A stretch of 64,000 nucleotides of DNA from UBA685 sp002299005 (GTDB lineage Bacteria > Pseudomonadota > Alphaproteobacteria > Puniceispirillales > Puniceispirillaceae). The position numbers and the translations under genes are program-made. How positions within the stretch are numbered: position 1 is the stretch's first letter; the number at the start of each line of letters is the position of its first letter. Positions 44,513 through 54,284 of this stretch are shown here, piece by piece. The stretch is taken from NCBI GenBank assembly GCA_963966775.1, contig CAXAAH010000001.1, positions 246,752-310,751 of the forward strand, given 5' to 3'. The notes beneath the pieces were generated by a model. The model ran no database searches, was not told where the DNA came from, and saw only the letters and a program-made list of their open reading frames with translations.

Positions 44513-45607
44513 ATGGAACAATTCGGTGTCTTGGTAAATATCTTGGCCTTGCTTGCCATGTTAACGCCGATTGTTTTCATTCATGAATTCGGCCATTACT
44601 ATGTCGCGCGTAAAAATAATGTCGCGGTGGATGTGTTTTCTGTGGGCTTTGGCCCTGAATTATATCACTGGATTGACAAGCATGGGACAAGATGGCGTAT
44701 CGCAGCATTGCCACTTGGTGGTTATGTCAAAATGCGCGGTGATGCCAATGCCGCTAGTATGATGAGTGAATCATCGAGAGCGATTAAAGGCTCATTCGCC
44801 TCTGCTAGTCTTGGCGCACGCATGGCGATTGTGGCGGCGGGGCCAGCCACAAATTTCATCACGGGCATTGTGCTATTTGCCTTCATCTATATGGCCGTTG
44901 GCAAGGTTGTGATGGCGCCTGTGGTCGGGCAAGTTGCGCCTGAATCACCTGCCGCGACTGCAGGCCTGCAAGCAGGGGACCTCATCACGCAAGTCAATGG
45001 CAATGCGATTGGTGACTTTTCAGGACTAAAAGGGATAGTCTCAGAAAACCCTAATAAAGAGCTGTTATTCACCATAGATAGAGACGGCCAGAGCCTTTTC
45101 TTGCCTGTTATTCCTGAGGAGAAATGCTCTGAAGATTTGCGCCTTACCTATGGCTTCCTTGGTGTCCATTCTGTTCAAGGTGAATTGCGCCAGTTAGGAT
45201 TTGCGCAAAGTATTGGGCAGGGCTTTTCAGACACAATCACATTCTCGCAAGCAATGTTGCGCGGTATTGGCCGCATGGTGACAGGCACGATGAATAGAGG
45301 CGAGATTGGTGGCCCTGTGAAGATTGCCCAAATAAGCGGTGATGCGGCGCGTGCTGGCTGGGTGCCGTTTGTGTTTCTTGCGGCCATTATCTCGCTTAAT
45401 CTAGGGCTTGTGAATCTGTTGCCTATCCCTGCCTTAGATGGTGGTCATCTGATGCTATTTGCGGTTGAAGGTGTTATGAGGCGCCCACTTTCCGATAGGG
45501 TGCAATCGGCGCTTTTGCGCGGCGGTTCGGCCTTTTTGATGAGTGGGATGCTTCTGCTGATACTCTATGATAGCTATTCTTCGCTGATGCCGACATTCTG
45601 TCCTTAA
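44513..45607 (+). CDS. rseP: Intramembrane site-2 metalloprotease RseP
   Basis: Membrane zinc protease that cleaves anti-sigma factors and leftover signal peptides. HEFGH is at residues 24-28 in the first transmembrane segment, and the second zinc site NLLPIPALDGGHL lies near the C-terminus. One PDZ domain is visible between them (VAPESPAATAGLQAGDLITQ), fewer than the two in E. coli. AGGGG precedes the ATG by seven bases. The following bamA gene has a 95-base gap. Confidence 0.95.
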   Translation: MEQFGVLVNILALLAMLTPIVFIHEFGHYYVARKNNVAVDVFSVGFGPELYHWIDKHGTRWRIAALPLGGYVKMRGDANAASMMSESSRAIKGSFASASLGARMAIVAAGPATNFITGIVLFAFIYMAVGKVVMAPVVGQVAPESPAATAGLQAGDLITQVNGNAIGDFSGLKGIVSENPNKELLFTIDRDGQSLFLPVIPEEKCSEDLRLTYGFLGVHSVQGELRQLGFAQSIGQGFSDTITFSQAMLRGIGRMVTGTMNRGEIGGPVKIAQISGDAARAGWVPFVFLAAIISLNLGLVNLLPIPALDGGHLMLFAVEGVMRRPLSDRVQSALLRGGSAFLMSGMLLLILYDSYSSLMPTFCP

Positions 45608-45702
45608 AAATCATGTCGTCTAAGCCAAAGATTGATTGTCGATTTGGTCAATATTTGCCATAGTAAGAGCCACAGTGATGTCTCAATGGGAGTGGCCTGA
45701 CG

Positions 45703-47982
45703 ATGAAACTTCAATCTTTAATGCGCAGGTTTGTTTTAGCCTTTAGCCTCTTATGCTTTAGCTTTGCTCCTCACATCGCCCATGCGCAATCGGCAAGCAC
45801 TGTTGATGAGATTGTGATCTCTGGCAATCAGCGTGTATCGAGCGCCACTATATTGAGCTATTTGCCTATCTCATTGGGGGACAATGTGCGGGCATCGACG
45901 CTTAATAGCGCTATTGAAAGCCTTTTTGAGACAAAGCTTTTTGAAGATGTGAGCCTGAGTATTGATGGCGACAAGCTGCTTATCAGCGTTGTTGAGAACC
46001 CGATTGTTAATCGCATTAACATCGAGGGCAATGAGGTGTTAAAAGATGATGTTTTGCTGGCCGAATTGAACATTCAGCCGCGCCGCATCTATACAGACCA
46101 GCTCGCCATTGAAGCCACACAGCAATTATTGACCATTTATCGTCTATCAGGTCGTTACGCCGCACAGATAGAACCAAAGCTTATCCGTTTGGAAAATAAC
46201 CGCGTGGATTTGGTCTTCGAAGTGGATGAAGGCCCCCTTATTAAAATCTCAAGCATCAAATTCTCAGGTAATGAGGCCTTTTCTGACAGAGCGCTCAGAC
46301 AGGTTATCTCTAGCCGTGTTGAGAGATGGTGGGCATTTTTATCACGCACTGACAAATATGATGAGGCGCGTCTCGATTTCGATATCCGCCTCTTGCGTCA
46401 ATTCTATCTCGCACGAGGCTATGCAGATATTGACGTCACCAGAGCGCAAGGCGGACTGTTGCCTGACCGATCTGGTTTTGCTGTCTCTTTTGAGTTAACC
46501 GAAGGCGCGCGCTATAAAAATGGCACCGTTAGCTTTACTTCTGAAATTCCGGGCGTTGATGTCAATGAATTGCGCGATGAAGTGCCGCTTGTCGAGGGTG
46601 ATTGGTATGATGTGCGCTTTATGGAGCAGGGACTTTTGAACGTGACCAACAAGCTTGGCACGCTCGGCTATTCCTTTGTGAATGTGACGCCGCAGATCGA
46701 TACAAATGCAGAAACAGCCGAGCTTAATGTTCAAATTAACATTGGTGCGGCGCGTAAAAGTTACATTGAACGCATTGAAATTGTTGATAATAACCGAACG
46801 CTCGATCGTGTTGTGCGCCGCGAGTTGGGGCTTGTTGAAGGTGATGCCTTTAACCAGTTAAAGTTGGATAAATCTGTCCGCAATATTCGCAATCTAGGGT
46901 TCTTTAGACGTGTTGAAGTTGCCAATTTCAGAGGCTCGTCTGAAGAGCAAACAGTGACCGAGATTTCGGTCGAAGAGCAATCAACAGGCGATCTGCAAGT
47001 GGGTGTTGGCTATTCATCAATTGATAAGGCATCCTTTAATTTTGGCATTAATGAGCGCAATTTCCTTGGTACAGGCCGTAAGGCTGAATTTACCGTTGGT
47101 GTATCAAACAGCTCAACAAACATCAGAGCAGGCCTAACCGAACCATATTTCCTTGGTCGTAATTTGTCTGCTAGCGGTTCGGTCTTCAGAGACACGCGCA
47201 AAGAAAGCACCTATACCGCCAAAAGTACGGGCCTAGATTTTGGCCTTGGCTTTTCTGCCGCAAATGACATTTACCATCGTTTTGGCTATGTCATCTCGCA
47301 AAATAAGACGACGGCAAAATCAACAACAGCCTCATCGGTTACTGGTGAAGAAGGCAAGACGATTTTGGAATCAGCCGTCTCATACCGTGTAGGCATTGAT
47401 AAAAGAGATAACCGCTTTGACCCGCGTGAAGGCTATAATGCCTCTATCACAGAGACCTATGCGGGTATTGGCGGTGATGCGACCTACCTGAAATCAGAGT
47501 TTAACCTTGGCTATTATAAGCCGTTTAATTTTAACAGCATCATTTTTGGGGCTAAATTGCGCGGTGGTATGATTGATGGTCTCGGCAATAATGTGACGCA
47601 ATCATCACGCTTCTTCTTGGGTGGCCGTTCGGTACGTGGCTTTGATGGCGGTGGCATCGGCCCACGCGATACGGGCAATAAGGCCAGTGTCGGTGGTAAT
47701 AATTACTATGCTGGCTCATTTGAAGTGGTATCTGATCTAGGCCTGTCGAAGGATCTAGGTCTTAGATGGACAGTCTATACAGATTATGGCTCTTTGTGGG
47801 GCACAGACTTCCCTGATGGTGTCACGGGCGCAAATGATAATTCTATGAGAAACTCTGTCGGTTTTGGTCTGTTATGGGATACAGCTATCGGCCCCCTCTC
47901 TTTCTATTGGGCGGATGCGGTAAACTCAAAATCCTACGACAAGACGCGCCGTTTCCAATTCAACATCGGCACAAGATTATAA
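45703..47982 (+). CDS. bamA: Outer membrane protein assembly factor BamA
   Basis: Omp85 protein inserting beta-barrels into the outer membrane. A signal peptide with predicted cleavage after AHA (about residue 28) precedes five POTRA repeats, the first starting at VDEIVISGNQRVSS, and a C-terminal barrel from about residue 430. The L6 motif VRGF appears in GGRSVRGFDGGGIGPRD. The protein ends FNIGTRL rather than with the common terminal aromatic residue. GGGAG lies nine bases before the ATG. skp follows within six bases. Confidence 0.97.
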   Translation: MKLQSLMRRFVLAFSLLCFSFAPHIAHAQSASTVDEIVISGNQRVSSATILSYLPISLGDNVRASTLNSAIESLFETKLFEDVSLSIDGDKLLISVVENPIVNRINIEGNEVLKDDVLLAELNIQPRRIYTDQLAIEATQQLLTIYRLSGRYAAQIEPKLIRLENNRVDLVFEVDEGPLIKISSIKFSGNEAFSDRALRQVISSRVERWWAFLSRTDKYDEARLDFDIRLLRQFYLARGYADIDVTRAQGGLLPDRSGFAVSFELTEGARYKNGTVSFTSEIPGVDVNELRDEVPLVEGDWYDVRFMEQGLLNVTNKLGTLGYSFVNVTPQIDTNAETAELNVQINIGAARKSYIERIEIVDNNRTLDRVVRRELGLVEGDAFNQLKLDKSVRNIRNLGFFRRVEVANFRGSSEEQTVTEISVEEQSTGDLQVGVGYSSIDKASFNFGINERNFLGTGRKAEFTVGVSNSSTNIRAGLTEPYFLGRNLSASGSVFRDTRKESTYTAKSTGLDFGLGFSAANDIYHRFGYVISQNKTTAKSTTASSVTGEEGKTILESAVSYRVGIDKRDNRFDPREGYNASITETYAGIGGDATYLKSEFNLGYYKPFNFNSIIFGAKLRGGMIDGLGNNVTQSSRFFLGGRSVRGFDGGGIGPRDTGNKASVGGNNYYAGSFEVVSDLGLSKDLGLRWTVYTDYGSLWGTDFPDGVTGANDNSMRNSVGFGLLWDTAIGPLSFYWADAVNSKSYDKTRRFQFNIGTRL

Positions 47983-47988
47983 GCTGTT

Positions 47989-48561
47989 ATGGTTAGTTTC
48001 GCGCGCATAGGCTTGATGGCATTGGTGTTGATGATAAGCGCCAATGCCAATGCCCAATCATCAAGTGATAACTCACTTTTTGACGTGAAGCGTATCGCCT
48101 TAATCGATTTGTCTTATGTTTTGCGTAATGCTGAGGCGACCACAAAAATCAGGGATTTGCTAGATGAAAAGAAGGCTGAATTCTCGCAGGAATTTCAAAA
48201 TCGTGAGACGGCTCTATTAAATAAAGAGCGTGAGATTAATGCCCAACGCGGCCTCGTCTCGCAAGATGCGTTTAATGAGGCGGTTCAGCTATTCCAAGGG
48301 GAAGTGGCTGAGGTGCAAAAGGAAATTCAGTTCAAGCGCAATTCTCTAGACCAAGCCTTTCAACAGGCACAGGATAATCTACGCTCTCTTGCGCTTGAAA
48401 TTGTGACAGCCATAGCACAAAGAGAACAGCTTGATATGGTCATCACAAGAGAGACGGCATTGATTTTCAGACAAGATTTGAACATCAGTGAAGAGGTGCT
48501 TGCGCTCCTAGATGAGCGGACAAAAAATGCGCGTATTGAAGTCGGTGAGTTACCGTTCTAA
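47989..48561 (+). CDS. skp: Skp/OmpH-family periplasmic chaperone
   Basis: A 190-residue secreted protein: signal peptide ending near ANANAQ, then a short beta start (KRIALIDLSYVLRNA) and long alpha-helical arms with heptad character, like Skp/OmpH which escorts unfolded outer-membrane proteins to BamA. Sequence identity in this family is low, so assignment relies on the pattern and the bamA-lpxD position. Only six bases follow bamA. Confidence 0.88.
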   Translation: MVSFARIGLMALVLMISANANAQSSSDNSLFDVKRIALIDLSYVLRNAEATTKIRDLLDEKKAEFSQEFQNRETALLNKEREINAQRGLVSQDAFNEAVQLFQGEVAEVQKEIQFKRNSLDQAFQQAQDNLRSLALEIVTAIAQREQLDMVITRETALIFRQDLNISEEVLALLDERTKNARIEVGELPF

Positions 48562-48582
48562 GGCAAGGAAGAGGCCAGTTTC

Positions 48583-49608
48583 GTGGCAATTGATTCAAAA
48601 TTCTATCAGGTCGCAAAGCCGCTTACCCTAGCAGATGTGCAAAAGATGGCGGCGCTTGAGGTCCTATCTGATAGAGGCCATCTTATCACCCATGCTTGTG
48701 CGCCAGATGAGGCGCAAACAGGCGCGCTTATCTTTATTGGCTCAAAAGACTATCTCGCGCAATTATCGCATGTTGCTGGCATCACAATCTTAACAACAAG
48801 TGACCTTGCCCCTTCTTGTCCAGATGAAGCTAGTATTGTGGTCTCTAAAGCGCCGCGTGTTGCTTTTGCGCAAATATTGGCCGCACTCTATCAGCAAGAT
48901 GTTAAAGCGGTTATCGCCGACACAGCCCAGATAGCGCCAGATGCCTCAATCGGGCGTAACGTGTCTATCGGCGACTATGCCATAATCGAAGCTGGTGCGG
49001 TGATTGGCGAAGATGTGGTGATAGGCGCGCATTGTGTTATTGGCGCGCAATGCCAGATTGGCGCAAAGACGATAATTAAGTCACATGTGGCCATTCATTG
49101 CGCTTATATTGGTGAAAATGCTCTCATAGAGGCGCATGCGGTTATTGGTAAGAGCGGCTTTGGCTTTGAGATGACGGCGACAGGGGCTGTGATGATACCG
49201 CATCTTGGCACAGTACAGCTTGGCAATCATGTTCATATTGGCGCGCATAGCGTTGTTGATAAGGGCGTTTTAGGCGCGACCATTATCGCTGATGATGTCA
49301 TGATAGATAATCATGTTCATGTCGCGCATAATGTCCAGATTGGCGAAAAATGCATTATCCTTGCGCAGGTTGGCATAGCTGGCAGTGCGGTGATTGGTAA
49401 AAACGTAATTTTGGCCGGGCAGGTGGGGGTGAAAGACCATGTCACCATCGCTGATAGGGTGGTTATCTTGTCAGCTGCCAAAGTAACGAAGAATATTGAA
49501 GAAGCTGGCACATATGGCGGTTATCCGGCCATTCCAGCAAAACAACATTGGCGTGAACAAGTCGCATTGCGCAAGCTTGCCGCTGTTAAGAATGGTAAAG
49601 GGGAATAG
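48583..49608 (+). CDS. lpxD: UDP-3-O-acylglucosamine N-acyltransferase
   Basis: Third enzyme of lipid A synthesis. The left-handed beta-helix with isoleucine-rich hexapeptides spans roughly residues 110-300, after an N-terminal uridine-binding domain. HVAHNVQIGE supplies the catalytic histidine region. Translation starts at GTG 48583 with AAGGAAGAGG upstream. 341 residues; followed two bases later by fabZ. Confidence 0.96.
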   Translation: MAIDSKFYQVAKPLTLADVQKMAALEVLSDRGHLITHACAPDEAQTGALIFIGSKDYLAQLSHVAGITILTTSDLAPSCPDEASIVVSKAPRVAFAQILAALYQQDVKAVIADTAQIAPDASIGRNVSIGDYAIIEAGAVIGEDVVIGAHCVIGAQCQIGAKTIIKSHVAIHCAYIGENALIEAHAVIGKSGFGFEMTATGAVMIPHLGTVQLGNHVHIGAHSVVDKGVLGATIIADDVMIDNHVHVAHNVQIGEKCIILAQVGIAGSAVIGKNVILAGQVGVKDHVTIADRVVILSAAKVTKNIEEAGTYGGYPAIPAKQHWREQVALRKLAAVKNGKGE

Positions 49609-49610
49609 AT

Positions 49611-50069
49611 ATGTCACAAGCAGTAACTGAAATGGATTATGGCGCGGTTTTAAAGGCAATACCGCATCGCCCACCGTTTTTATTAATTGATAAGGTCGTT
49701 GATATCGTAGCCGATGAAAGCGCAACAGGTATCCGCGCTGTCAGCAGTAATGAGCCCTATTTTGCCGGTCATTTCCCAGGTCATCCAGTGATGCCAGGCG
49801 TCTTGATTGTCGAAGCTTTGGCACAGACAGCCGCCTGTCTTGTATCTGCCACGCTAGGCGATGAGACCGAAGATAAGCTTGTATTTTTCACCACCATTGA
49901 TGGCGTGAAATTCCGCAAGCCTGTCTTACCAGGTTGTTTGCTAGAGTTGAAAGTCAAAAAAGTATCTGCCAGAGGTCCTTTATGGAAATTCACCGGTGAA
50001 GCACATGTTGAGGGCAAAAAAGTGACCGAATGTCAGTTTTCAGCTATGATGATTGACCCGCAAGCATAG
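49611..50069 (+). CDS. fabZ: 3-hydroxyacyl-ACP dehydratase FabZ
   Basis: Dehydrates 3-hydroxyacyl-ACP in fatty acid elongation. Catalytic H54 (AGHFPGHPVMPG) and E68 (IVEALAQTAA) show the usual 14-residue spacing, and IPHRPPFLLIDKV is the N-terminal signature. 152 residues, hot-dog fold. Competes for 3-hydroxymyristoyl-ACP with the neighbouring LpxA and LpxD reactions, which explains the clustering. Confidence 0.98.
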   Translation: MSQAVTEMDYGAVLKAIPHRPPFLLIDKVVDIVADESATGIRAVSSNEPYFAGHFPGHPVMPGVLIVEALAQTAACLVSATLGDETEDKLVFFTTIDGVKFRKPVLPGCLLELKVKKVSARGPLWKFTGEAHVEGKKVTECQFSAMMIDPQA

Positions 50070-50083
50070 GACTGATTGAAACC

Positions 50084-50875
50084 ATGTCTCTTATTCACCC
50101 AACCGCCATTATTGACCCTGATGCGCAAATTGCCGCGACAGTGGAGATTGGCCCTTATTGCATTATTGGCCCGCATGTTACGATTGCGGATGGCTGTGTG
50201 CTTCATGCGCATGTTGTCATCGAAGGCCATACGACGATTGGCGAGACGTGCGAAATATTCTCTTTTGCCTGTCTTGGCAAGGCACCGCAACATCTGCGTT
50301 ATGAAGGTGAGCCGGCTGAGCTTATCATCGGCAAAAACAATATCATCAGAGAGCATGTGACCATGCATATTGGCACCGCTATTGGCAATATGAAAACGGT
50401 GGTGGGTGATAATGGCATGTTTATGGTTGCCAGCCACATCGCCCATGATTGCGTTGTCGGTGATAATTTTATTCTAGCGCAAAACTCAGCGCTAGGGGGG
50501 CATTGTGTTGTCGGTGATAATGTCTATTTCGGTGCCTATTCAGCGGCCCACCCCTTTGTTACGATTGGCGACAGCGCTATGATTGGCGGCTTAACTGCGG
50601 TTGTGGCGAATGTGATCCCCTATGGCAATGTCTATGGGGAGCGCGGCTATTTGCACGGTGTGAACATGATCGGCATGAAGCGACGCGGGATGAGCAAGGA
50701 TGATATCCGCCTTATAAAGCAGGTCTATGATCGCATCTTCAAAGATGAGGGTGTCATGCAAGATAAGGTGAATAAGGTGCGCGTTGACTATGGTCATATT
50801 CCCATTGTCAAAGACATAGTGGACTTTATTGATGTAGAGGCAAAACGAAGCTTGTGTGGTGCAAAGAAGGATTAA
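50084..50875 (+). CDS. lpxA: UDP-N-acetylglucosamine acyltransferase
   Basis: First step of lipid A synthesis. Hexapeptide-repeat beta-helix starting IHPTAIIDPDAQIA, with the catalytic histidine region ASHIAHDCVVGD and the C-terminal helices GMSKDDIRLIKQVYDRIF. 263 residues. The start of lpxI follows its stop codon with no gap. Confidence 0.97.
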   Translation: MSLIHPTAIIDPDAQIAATVEIGPYCIIGPHVTIADGCVLHAHVVIEGHTTIGETCEIFSFACLGKAPQHLRYEGEPAELIIGKNNIIREHVTMHIGTAIGNMKTVVGDNGMFMVASHIAHDCVVGDNFILAQNSALGGHCVVGDNVYFGAYSAAHPFVTIGDSAMIGGLTAVVANVIPYGNVYGERGYLHGVNMIGMKRRGMSKDDIRLIKQVYDRIFKDEGVMQDKVNKVRVDYGHIPIVKDIVDFIDVEAKRSLCGAKKD

Positions 50876-51697
50876 ATGCAAAAATTAGGAATTGTTGCAG
50901 GGGCGGGCGAACTGCCATCATTGGTCGCACAAATGGCGGTTGCAAAGTCAATAACGCCTGTGATCGTGTCGCTTGATAATCAAGGTCAGGCAGATTTTGC
51001 ACCTTTAACAAGCCACTCTTATAGCCTTTTGCAAATTGAGAGCATTATTGCGCATTTTATCGCGCATGAAGTGACTGATATTGTGATGGTTGGCAAGGTT
51101 CAAAGACCTGTGGTTACCGCCGGCAGCGCGATTGATGCTACCTCTGCGGAATTGCTGAAAAAGACACTGCCACATGGTGATGATGCCGCTTTGCGCGCCG
51201 TTCTTGGCGTGGTTCAGCAAGCTGGTTTGCGTGTTCTGCCACTGCAAGCGCTTGTGCCTGAACAAAAGCTGGCTGAGGGCTATGATAATAATGTAGGCTC
51301 CGGGTGTTCTGACAAAACGCTGACACTTGCCATTAAGGCGCATAAGCGTCTATCGGCTCTTGATGTGGGGCAGGCCGTTATTGTGCAAGAAGAACGTGTT
51401 ATCGCCATTGAAGCCGCTGAAGGCACAGATGCGATGATTGCGCGGTCGGCTGGCCTGTTATCTGACGAAGGGGCCGCGCTGTTTTTCAAGGCGAGTAAGA
51501 CAAGTCAGAATAAATTGCTCGACCCGCCTGTGATTGGCCTTGATACCATCACGCACTGTATCAAAGCAGGCGTGCGCACCATCGCTATTGAAGCAGAGCA
51601 TTGCTTGCTTGCCGCACCCTTGCCCGTAATCGAAGAGGCATGTGCGAAGCATGATATCAGGTTACTGGCTGTCTCCTTGCATGAAGCAGTTGCGTGA
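50876..51697 (+). CDS. lpxI: UDP-2,3-diacylglucosamine pyrophosphatase LpxI
   Basis: Produces lipid X in lipid A synthesis; the alphaproteobacterial replacement for LpxH (former DUF1009). LGIVAGAGELPSLVA starts the protein, with VGKVQRPV and the C-terminal DPPVIGLDTITHCIKAGVRT block. 273 residues. The ATG directly follows the lpxA stop and the gene end overlaps lpxB, so lpxA-lpxI-lpxB are tightly coupled. Confidence 0.93.
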   Translation: MQKLGIVAGAGELPSLVAQMAVAKSITPVIVSLDNQGQADFAPLTSHSYSLLQIESIIAHFIAHEVTDIVMVGKVQRPVVTAGSAIDATSAELLKKTLPHGDDAALRAVLGVVQQAGLRVLPLQALVPEQKLAEGYDNNVGSGCSDKTLTLAIKAHKRLSALDVGQAVIVQEERVIAIEAAEGTDAMIARSAGLLSDEGAALFFKASKTSQNKLLDPPVIGLDTITHCIKAGVRTIAIEAEHCLLAAPLPVIEEACAKHDIRLLAVSLHEAVA

Positions 51698-52824
51698 TGA
51701 CACAGCTTGCCTACATTCTGGCAGGCGAGCCTTCAGGTGATAAAATAGCCGCCGCGCTTATGCGTGCTTGCAAAGGAACCACCGAATTTCATGGTATTGG
51801 CGGCCCTTTGATGAAGGCAGAGGGTCTTGGCGGTGACCGTGACTATACCGCACTTCAAATTATGGGTTTGGCAGAGGCGCTGCACAATTACAGGGCGCTC
51901 AAACAGCTGATGCAACAGCTTGTTGATGAGGCATGTGCCTTGCGGCCAGATGTGATTTATACCATTGATGCCAAGGCCTTCTCATTGCGCTTTGCCAAGG
52001 CGTTACGTGCGCGTATGAAGCAAGAAGGCTGGCAAGCAAAGCTAGTGCATGTTGTTGCGCCGACCATTTGGGCCTATGGGGCAGGGCGCCGTCATGCCTT
52101 TGAAAATAGTTTTGATGCGTTGCTATGCCTGTTTCCAATGGAGATGGGGCTGTTTGATAAAGATAAATTAACGACCAAATTCATAGGTCACCCTGCCGCC
52201 TATCAGATGGCGTATCCGGAGCGTGAAATGCCGCGCGAAAATAAACGGCTTTTATTATTACCAGGCTCAAGAGCTTCAGAAATAACCAGCCTATTGCCCA
52301 TATTCTTGCGCACGATAAGCAAAATTCAAGGCGATAGAGCACTCTGTGTCAGTCTTGTGACCATCGAAAGACAAAGAGCGCTTGCCGAAAAATTGGTGGC
52401 CGCTTCAGGCGTAGATATCGCGGTTATCACAGGCCAAGACGCGCTTAACCAAGCCTTTCAAACGCATGATTTAATGCTGGCAGCCTCAGGCACTGTGACA
52501 TTAGAAGCAGCGCTTGCCGGTATGCCGGGGCTTGTTGCCTATAAGCTCAATCCGCTTGTGGCAGGTTTGATGCGTATGCGCTTTAAACAAAAAGATCCGG
52601 TATTGCCAAATATCATTCTGCAAAAGGAAATCTATCCGTTTTTCTTCCAAAGTCAGGTGAATGAACAAACATTATCGGCGCAGATTGCCACTATGTTGGA
52701 TGATGGGGATTTGCTTGCGAAGATGACGGCAAATGCGCGCGAACTCAAAGAGTGTTTGACAAACTCGGCGCCTAGTTTTGAAGATGCCATCGCATCAGCT
52801 CTTAATAAAATCAATAAGGCATAA
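51697..52824 (+). CDS. lpxB: Lipid A disaccharide synthase
   Basis: Glycosyltransferase (GT19) joining lipid X to UDP-diacylglucosamine. The start LAYILAGEPSGDKIAAAL and the blocks HGIGGPLMKAEG, VAPTIWAYGAGRR, LLLLPGSRASEI and LAASGTVTLEAALAGMPG match the family. ATG 51697 shares a base with the lpxI stop; GTG 51694 is possible. 375 residues. A bidirectional terminator follows. Confidence 0.96.
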   Translation: MTQLAYILAGEPSGDKIAAALMRACKGTTEFHGIGGPLMKAEGLGGDRDYTALQIMGLAEALHNYRALKQLMQQLVDEACALRPDVIYTIDAKAFSLRFAKALRARMKQEGWQAKLVHVVAPTIWAYGAGRRHAFENSFDALLCLFPMEMGLFDKDKLTTKFIGHPAAYQMAYPEREMPRENKRLLLLPGSRASEITSLLPIFLRTISKIQGDRALCVSLVTIERQRALAEKLVAASGVDIAVITGQDALNQAFQTHDLMLAASGTVTLEAALAGMPGLVAYKLNPLVAGLMRMRFKQKDPVLPNIILQKEIYPFFFQSQVNEQTLSAQIATMLDDGDLLAKMTANARELKECLTNSAPSFEDAIASALNKINKA

Positions 52825-52825
52825 A

Positions 52826-52851
52826 AAAAGGACAGTTTGCACTGTCCTTTT
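52826..52851. terminator. Bidirectional terminator between lpxB and gltA
   Basis: Perfect 11-bp inverted repeat AAAAGGACAGT (52826-52836) and ACTGTCCTTTT (52841-52851) with loop TTGC. A-runs and T-runs flank both sides, so it can terminate both convergent genes. Confidence 0.9.
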
Positions 52852-52875
52852 GAAAATCTGTGATGATAGGTCAAT

Positions 52876-54174
52876 CTATCTTTGTGAAATTGTTTTAAAG
52901 TCACGCATTGTTGGGCCGGTGTAGAGCTGGCGTGGGCGACCGATGCGCTGTGTTGGATCTTCCACCATCTCTTTCCACTGAGAAATCCACCCAACTGTGC
53001 GGGCAACCGCAAATAGGACTGTGAACATAGATGTTGGGAAACCAAGCGCCTTGAGGATGATGCCTGAATAGAAATCAACATTCGGGTATAGCTTTTTATC
53101 AATGAAATATTGATCTTTAAGCGCCAATTCTTCTAGTTCCATTGCCACTTCAAGAAGCGGGTCATTAATGCCCAATTTACCCAAAACTTCATGACAAGTA
53201 TCACGCATAACTTTGGCGCGCGGGTCAAAGTTTTTGTAAACGCGGTGACCAAAACCAAATAGGCGGAACGGATCGTTCTTATCGCGCGCTTTATTGACAT
53301 ATTCACCGATACGGCTCTTATCACCAATCTCGTTTAGCATATCAAGTACAGCTTCGTTGGCACCGCCATGGGCTGGACCCCAAAGAGAGGCGATACCAGC
53401 CGCGATGCAGGCAAAAGGATTTGCCCCTGATGAGCCAGCAAGGCGCACGGTTGAAGTTGACGCATTCTGCTCATGGTCAGCGTGCAAGATAAAGATCTTA
53501 TCCATCGCCTTTGATAACACAGGATCTGGGTGATACTCTTCTGCCGGAACAGAGAAACACATTTGCAGGAAGTTTTCTGCATAGTTCAAATCATTGCGCG
53601 GATAATTAAATGGCTGGCCGATTGAATATTTATAAGCCATCGCCGCCAATGTCGGCATTTTCGCAATCAGACGACGAGAGGCAATCATGCGCTGAACAGG
53701 GTCTGAAATATCTGTTGAATCATGATAGAACGCAGACAAAGCGCCTGTTACGCCGCACAAAATTGCCATCGGGTGCGCATCGCGTCTGAAACCACGATAG
53801 AACTGCGACAATTGCTCATGAACCATTGTATGGTTTGTAATTGCGCTATCAAATTCAGCTTTTTCAGCTTCATTTGGCAACTCACCATTTAACAGCAAAT
53901 AAGCGACTTCAAGGAAGTTTGCTTGTTCTGCTAGCTGTTCGATTGGGTAGCCGCGGTGAAGCAAAATACCTTTTTCGCCGTCAATATATGTTAGGCCAGA
54001 TTCGCATGAGCCTGTTGCGCCATAGCCGGGGTCGTAAGTAAACATGCCAGTGGAACCATATAAAGCGCGTATATCGACCACATCCGGGCCAACACTGCCG
54101 CTCATCACAGGCAATTCGGTTTGTGTTCCAGCTGCATTATCAACCAACAGAACCGTTTTGTTACTATCAGACAT
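52876..54174 (-). CDS. gltA: Citrate synthase (type II)
   Basis: Condenses acetyl-CoA and oxaloacetate in the TCA cycle. The hexameric type-II layout has an N-terminal domain ([21 protein letters not shown]), the substrate histidine in [12 protein letters not shown] and the catalytic histidine and aspartate in [17 protein letters not shown]. 432 residues. Convergent with lpxB; gltX lies 110 bases upstream on the same strand, a common alphaproteobacterial neighbour. Confidence 0.98.
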   Translation of the reverse strand: MSDSNKTVLLVDNAAGTQTELPVMSGSVGPDVVDIRALYGSTGMFTYDPGYGATGSCESGLTYIDGEKGILLHRGYPIEQLAEQANFLEVAYLLLNGELPNEAEKAEFDSAITNHTMVHEQLSQFYRGFRRDAHPMAILCGVTGALSAFYHDSTDISDPVQRMIASRRLIAKMPTLAAMAYKYSIGQPFNYPRNDLNYAENFLQMCFSVPAEEYHPDPVLSKAMDKIFILHADHEQNASTSTVRLAGSSGANPFACIAAGIASLWGPAHGGANEAVLDMLNEIGDKSRIGEYVNKARDKNDPFRLFGFGHRVYKNFDPRAKVMRDTCHEVLGKLGINDPLLEVAMELEELALKDQYFIDKKLYPNVDFYSGIILKALGFPTSMFTVLFAVARTVGWISQWKEMVEDPTQRIGRPRQLYTGPTMRDFKTISQR

Positions 54175-54284
54175 GAATTTCTCCTAATTTCTCGGATACG
54201 TCCCCAATTTTGTATCGAATGCCAATTTTGTATCAAATTAATGACTATTCTTTTGTGACCGCATCATAGACGAGATGAGGGAAA